Positions 14,813-16,928 of a stretch of 16,928 bases of DNA are shown piece by piece (the first letter of the stretch is position 1; every line of letters starts with the position of its first letter). The notes beneath the pieces are model-generated. The model made no database searches. It saw only the letters and a program-made list of their open reading frames with translations, and was not told where the DNA came from. Made by a program: the position numbers and the translations under genes. The DNA comes from Avisuccinivibrio_A sp964399665 (GTDB taxonomy: Bacteria; Pseudomonadota; Gammaproteobacteria; Enterobacterales; Succinivibrionaceae): NCBI GenBank assembly GCA_964399665.1, contig CAYNSI010000026.1, positions 1-16,928 of the forward strand, read 5' to 3'.

Positions 14813-15262
14813 ATGAAAATAGCATTTGCAAGCGATCACATAGGCCTTGAGCTTAAATCAAAGCTTATAACATGGCTTGTGGAGGAGGGGTTTGAGTGCC
14901 ATGACTTCGGCACCTTCAGCCCTGAGCGGTGCAATTATCCTGAATTCGGCTTCAAGGCAGCACAGGCCGTTGCCCAGGGAAGTTATGACCGCGGCATAGT
15001 AATCTGCGGGACGGGGGTTGGGATCTCCTTATCTGCCAATAAAGTTAAGGGCATACGCTGCGTCTGCTGCTCTGAACCGTATTCCGCCCTGCTGTCACGT
15101 CAGCACAACAATACCAACATGCTGGCAGTAGGATCGCGCGTCGTAGGGCTTGATCTTGCCAAAATGATAGTAGAAAGCTTCCTTAAGGGAGAATACGAAG
15201 GCGGCAGGCATCAGGTAAGAATAGATCAGATAAGCAGCATTGAGACCAAGGGGCATCCCTGA
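14813..15262 (+). CDS. rpiB: Ribose-5-phosphate / D-allose-6-phosphate isomerase (RpiB)
   Basis: A 149-residue protein, the same length as E. coli RpiB and similar throughout. It interconverts aldose and ketose phosphates: ribose and ribulose 5-phosphate, and allose and allulose 6-phosphate. The active-site cysteine is C65 in ICGTGVGIS, the histidine is H98 in SRQHNNTN, and DH at 8-9 binds phosphate or assists ring opening. GSRVVGL and YEGGRHQ near the end are typical. GGAG lies seven bases before the ATG and 14 bases separate it from alsK. In E. coli rpiB is a separate unit next to the als genes. Here it is the last gene of the main allose operon, so its job is most likely allose 6-phosphate isomerisation. 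Confidence 0.95.
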   Translation: MKIAFASDHIGLELKSKLITWLVEEGFECHDFGTFSPERCNYPEFGFKAAQAVAQGSYDRGIVICGTGVGISLSANKVKGIRCVCCSEPYSALLSRQHNNTNMLAVGSRVVGLDLAKMIVESFLKGEYEGGRHQVRIDQISSIETKGHP

Positions 15263-15284
15263 TGAGATGATCTCCACTGCCCCT
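15249..15284 (+). terminator. Weak terminator-like inverted repeat after rpiB
   Basis: AGGGGCA (15249-15255) can pair with TGCCCCT (15278-15284), enclosing a smaller GAGA/TCTC pair (15264-15267 and 15271-15274). The arms overlap the end of rpiB and there is no proper T run, only TCTTCTG. It could end or attenuate the main operon before alsB copy 2, but support is thin. Confidence 0.25.
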
Positions 15285-15344
15285 CTTCTGCCCCAAAAGA
15301 ATTGCAGGTGTGTTAGTGTTCATCCCTTTGCTGTTCATTGACGA

Positions 15345-15605
15345 TCACCATAACACAGGGCACAAAGTCACAGACTCAATCAAATCGGCGTATTTGTGCT
15401 CTAAAAACTGTAGTTTGCCTTCCTCGAAGGCCTCATCTTCTTTTGCGTGGTTTTGCCGCCTTTACTTCAAAAGTAAAGCGGTATTTGCCCCTTTGATTTG
15501 CAAATCGGCACGGTCTTTGGCAGATTGAATCTCTCTTATTTTATAAGCTGTGGTAAGGTTAGGCTCGCAAGCTGCACCTCTGATAATCAGCGGCTCCAAA
15601 ATTTG
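15345..15605 (-). pseudogene. Possible gene remnant, minus strand, interrupted by one TAA
   Basis: One minus-strand frame runs from the codon after TAG (15608-15606) to TGA (15347-15345), 85 sense codons broken by a single TAA (15464-15462). The first part includes EPNLTTAYKIREIQSAKDRA and ends GANTALLLK; the second includes KEDEAFEEGKLQFLEHKYAD and ends CPVLW. Both halves read like a charged, helical soluble protein, and a CAA-to-TAA change (Gln to stop) would explain the interruption. I do not recognise the family and see no start signal. A chance frame is possible, since one stop in 86 codons is not statistically rare. The plus-strand frame over the same bases is Ser/Cys/Phe-rich, as expected for an antisense shadow. 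Confidence 0.35.
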
Positions 15606-15612
15606 CTAGAAT
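15597..15612 (+). promoter_or_regulatory. Extended -10 promoter with overlapping CAAAATTTG element, for alsB copy 2
   Basis: TAGAAT (15607-15612) is preceded by TGC, an extended -10 element, 43 bases before the alsB start. CAAAATTTG (15597-15605) overlaps the TG. The same hexamer TAGAAT and the reverse complement CAAATTTTG lie upstream of alsB copy 1. This suggests that copy 2 has its own promoter with the same kind of control. No clear -35 is seen. Confidence 0.4.
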
Positions 15613-15654
15613 TTCACCCGTTCAGAATGAAGGGATTGAGACTGGAGAAAAACT

Positions 15655-16638
15655 ATGAATACACACTTTAAAAAGGGCCTTGGCCTTCTTACGGCGGCGG
15701 TTTTTTCCGCAGGATTGATGTCAACTTCTTCCTATGCTGCAACGGGGGATGCTGAATATGCCGTAGTACTTAAAGTCCTGTCCACCGAATTCTGGCAGAC
15801 CATGAAATCAGGCATTGAACAGGAGGCACAAAGACTTGGGGTTTCCGTTGATGTTTACGCTGCCAATAGCGAAGATGACGTTGAAGGTCAGACCATGATC
15901 ATGGAAAGCGCCGTAAACAAAGGTTACAAGGGCATAGCCTTTGCCCCCATTTCACCTGACAACTTAATCCCAGCCATTGCTGATGCCTCATCCCGCGGTA
16001 TTTTTACCATCAACATAGATGAATTGGTTAATATCAGCAGCCTCAATGCCTTAGGCGGTAAAATCTGCGGTTTTGTTGCCACGGATAATGTTGATGTAGG
16101 CCGTATAGGCGCACAATACATCATTGACCGACTGGGAGGACGAGGAAAGGTTGCCATTATTGAGGGTAAGGCCGATAGCGCATCAGGTGAGGACAGACGC
16201 CGTGGTGCTGCCGATGCCTTTAATGCCGCAGCGGGCATTGAGCTCGTAGAGACCCAGCCTGCCGACTGGAGTCGCACCCGTGCCTATGATGTTGCCACCG
16301 ATTATTTGAACAAATATCCGGATCTTGTCGGCATCTACTGCTGTAATGACACCATGGCCATGGGAGCCCAGGCAGCTGTCAGTGATTCAGGGCGTCAAGA
16401 TCAGGTACTGATAGTAGGTACTGACGGCAATTCCGATGCTGTTGCGTCTGTCAACCGCGGAGAACTTGCCGCCACAGTGCGTCAAAGACCTAATGTCATG
16501 GGCGCGCGCGGCCTTGAGCTTTTGGTTGAGGCGGCAACATCAGGAAAAATTCCCGATGAGCCGATCCAAGAACGCGTTGACGCCGAGCTTGTCACCAAGG
16601 AGGTTCGTACGCTAGATCTTTTACAATCTTTCCGGTAA
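15655..16638 (+). CDS. alsB: D-allose-type periplasmic binding protein (copy 2, with unusual C-terminal tail)
   Basis: A 327-residue paralogue of the protein at 9624-10565, identical at roughly nine of ten residues by eye, including the signal peptide (cleavage probably after SYA). GGAG lies seven bases before the ATG. Nucleotide identity with copy 1 begins about 18 bases upstream of the start and stops sharply after ACCAAG of the ELVTK end. Copy 1 then has Asn-stop, while copy 2 continues with EVRTLDLLQSFR. Differences cluster in places that bind sugar in this fold: GKAGTA becomes GKADSA, and PADWDR becomes PADWSR. E. coli AlsB agrees with copy 1 at both sites (GKAG, PADWD). Copy 2 keeps two residues before the VGTDG motif that copy 1 has lost. 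No second transporter ATPase or permease is in view, so it may feed AlsAC with the same or a related sugar. Confidence 0.9.
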   Translation: MNTHFKKGLGLLTAAVFSAGLMSTSSYAATGDAEYAVVLKVLSTEFWQTMKSGIEQEAQRLGVSVDVYAANSEDDVEGQTMIMESAVNKGYKGIAFAPISPDNLIPAIADASSRGIFTINIDELVNISSLNALGGKICGFVATDNVDVGRIGAQYIIDRLGGRGKVAIIEGKADSASGEDRRRGAADAFNAAAGIELVETQPADWSRTRAYDVATDYLNKYPDLVGIYCCNDTMAMGAQAAVSDSGRQDQVLIVGTDGNSDAVASVNRGELAATVRQRPNVMGARGLELLVEAATSGKIPDEPIQERVDAELVTKEVRTLDLLQSFR

Positions 16639-16712
16639 AACCCTTGGATTACACTTAGTCTTTGACGATTTCTCCACTAACTCCTTTACAGTTTTTCAAG
16701 GAGCGCAATTTT

Positions 16713-16764
16713 AAAAGATCCTGCAGGGATTTGGTTAGATAACCAAATCTCCCTTAAGGATTTT
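16713..16764. terminator. Long imperfect inverted repeat, possible bidirectional terminator
   Basis: Arms 16713-16737 and 16740-16764 pair over about 25 bases with small bulges. The core GATTTGGTTA/TAACCAAATC is perfect over ten bases around GA. Outer parts AAAA..TCCT and AGGATTTT also pair. It lies between alsB copy 2 and the possible convergent gene at the right edge. The plus strand ends GGATTTT and the minus strand ends GATCTTTT, so it could stop both, although the T runs are short. Confidence 0.45.
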
Positions 16765-16833
16765 CCTGCCGCTGCCCCATGGCCATTTTTCCCACCCAAC
16801 GCAGGGAAAAACAATCAATGTCTGCAAAATCTA

Positions 16834-16928
16834 TTACATCTTACAACCGTTGAAAATATCAAGATCTTTTTCGTACTCAGCACTTGTTATCTGCATCAGG
16901 GCCATCAGTGAGTGAAAAAAGTTATCAT
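16834..16928 (-). CDS. Possible C-terminus of a minus-strand gene (runs off the right edge)
   Basis: Thirty codons are open from the edge to TAA at 16836-16834, reading DNFFHSLMALMQITSAEYEK and then DLDIFNGCKM. The composition looks like a real protein end, and a long inverted repeat lies just downstream where a terminator is expected. An open frame of this length is not significant on its own, and no family is recognised. Confidence 0.35.
   Translation of the reverse strand, partial: DNFFHSLMALMQITSAEYEKDLDIFNGCKM

Larger units (their letters stand above)
15263..15654. other. Region between rpiB and alsB copy 2
   Basis: This 392-base gap carries the possible gene remnant (15345-15605), the promoter-like end (15597-15612), and two strong palindromes. 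The first is a stem-loop at 15456-15481 with 11 paired bases and one bulge, around CAA. The second is the perfect 12-base palindrome GATTTGCAAATC (15495-15506). CAAATCGGC occurs twice, at 15381-15389 and 15501-15509. Confidence 0.5.

Noticed and set aside
15310..15528. A 72-codon plus-strand frame between rpiB and alsB copy 2
   Set aside because: It starts with GTG without a ribosome binding site and is Ser/Cys/Phe-rich, as expected for the antisense of a charged minus-strand coding sequence.
16640..16705. Minus-strand short frame with AAAGGAG and GTG near the alsB copy 2 end
   Set aside because: It is under 20 codons, runs into the alsB gene, and has no recognisable features.
1..16928. Mobile element, CRISPR array, tRNA or defence system
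   Set aside because: I saw no transposase or integrase motif, no regularly spaced repeat array, no tRNA-like cloverleaf and no known defence domain on either strand.

Overview
The window looks like chromosomal DNA of an anaerobic or fermentative gammaproteobacterium. DnaQ, GmhA, RpiB and the Als proteins all read as close relatives of their E. coli counterparts, yet the window also carries an operon for an oxygen-sensitive 2-oxoacid oxidoreductase, which enteric aerobes do not have in this form. A gut or rumen lineage such as the Succinivibrionaceae would fit. That placement is inference, because no rRNA or other taxonomic marker is present.

Layout, left to right. (1) Bases 1-112 hold the start of an unrecognised minus-strand gene with its own promoter. 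(2) A minus-strand ROK-family repressor gene (562-1638) lies next, with candidate operator sequences on both sides. (3) Divergent from it is a tight plus-strand four-gene operon (2024-6567). It encodes the gamma, alpha and beta (TPP) subunits of a 2-oxoacid:acceptor oxidoreductase and a GltD-like FAD/NAD(P) subunit fused to a double [4Fe-4S] ferredoxin domain. It ends in a clear terminator. (4) Minus-strand dnaQ and gmhA (8164-6640) form a coupled pair. (5) A minus-strand DeoR-family regulator (8371-9117) faces a complete D-allose operon: alsB-alsA-alsC-alsE-alsK-rpiB (9624-15262). (6) A second, nearly identical alsB (15655-16638) follows after 392 bases that hold a probable gene remnant. (7) The right edge has a long inverted repeat and what may be the C-terminus of a minus-strand gene.

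How it works together. AlsB, AlsA and AlsC import D-allose, AlsK makes allose 6-phosphate, RpiB converts it to allulose 6-phosphate, and AlsE converts that to fructose 6-phosphate for glycolysis. Control appears to have moved from the RpiR-type AlsR of E. coli to a DeoR-type protein. The oxidoreductase operon would oxidise a 2-oxoacid to an acyl-CoA and could pass electrons straight to NAD(P) through its GltD-ferredoxin subunit.

The points most worth a second look are: the duplicated binding protein, with altered residues near the pocket and an odd tail; a 17-bp repeat at 22-bp period in the oxidoreductase leader; a shared CAAAATTTG-type motif near the deoR gene and both alsB copies; and a leader ORF upstream of alsB. 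No mobile element, CRISPR array, tRNA or defence system was seen, and nothing here is clearly an undescribed system.
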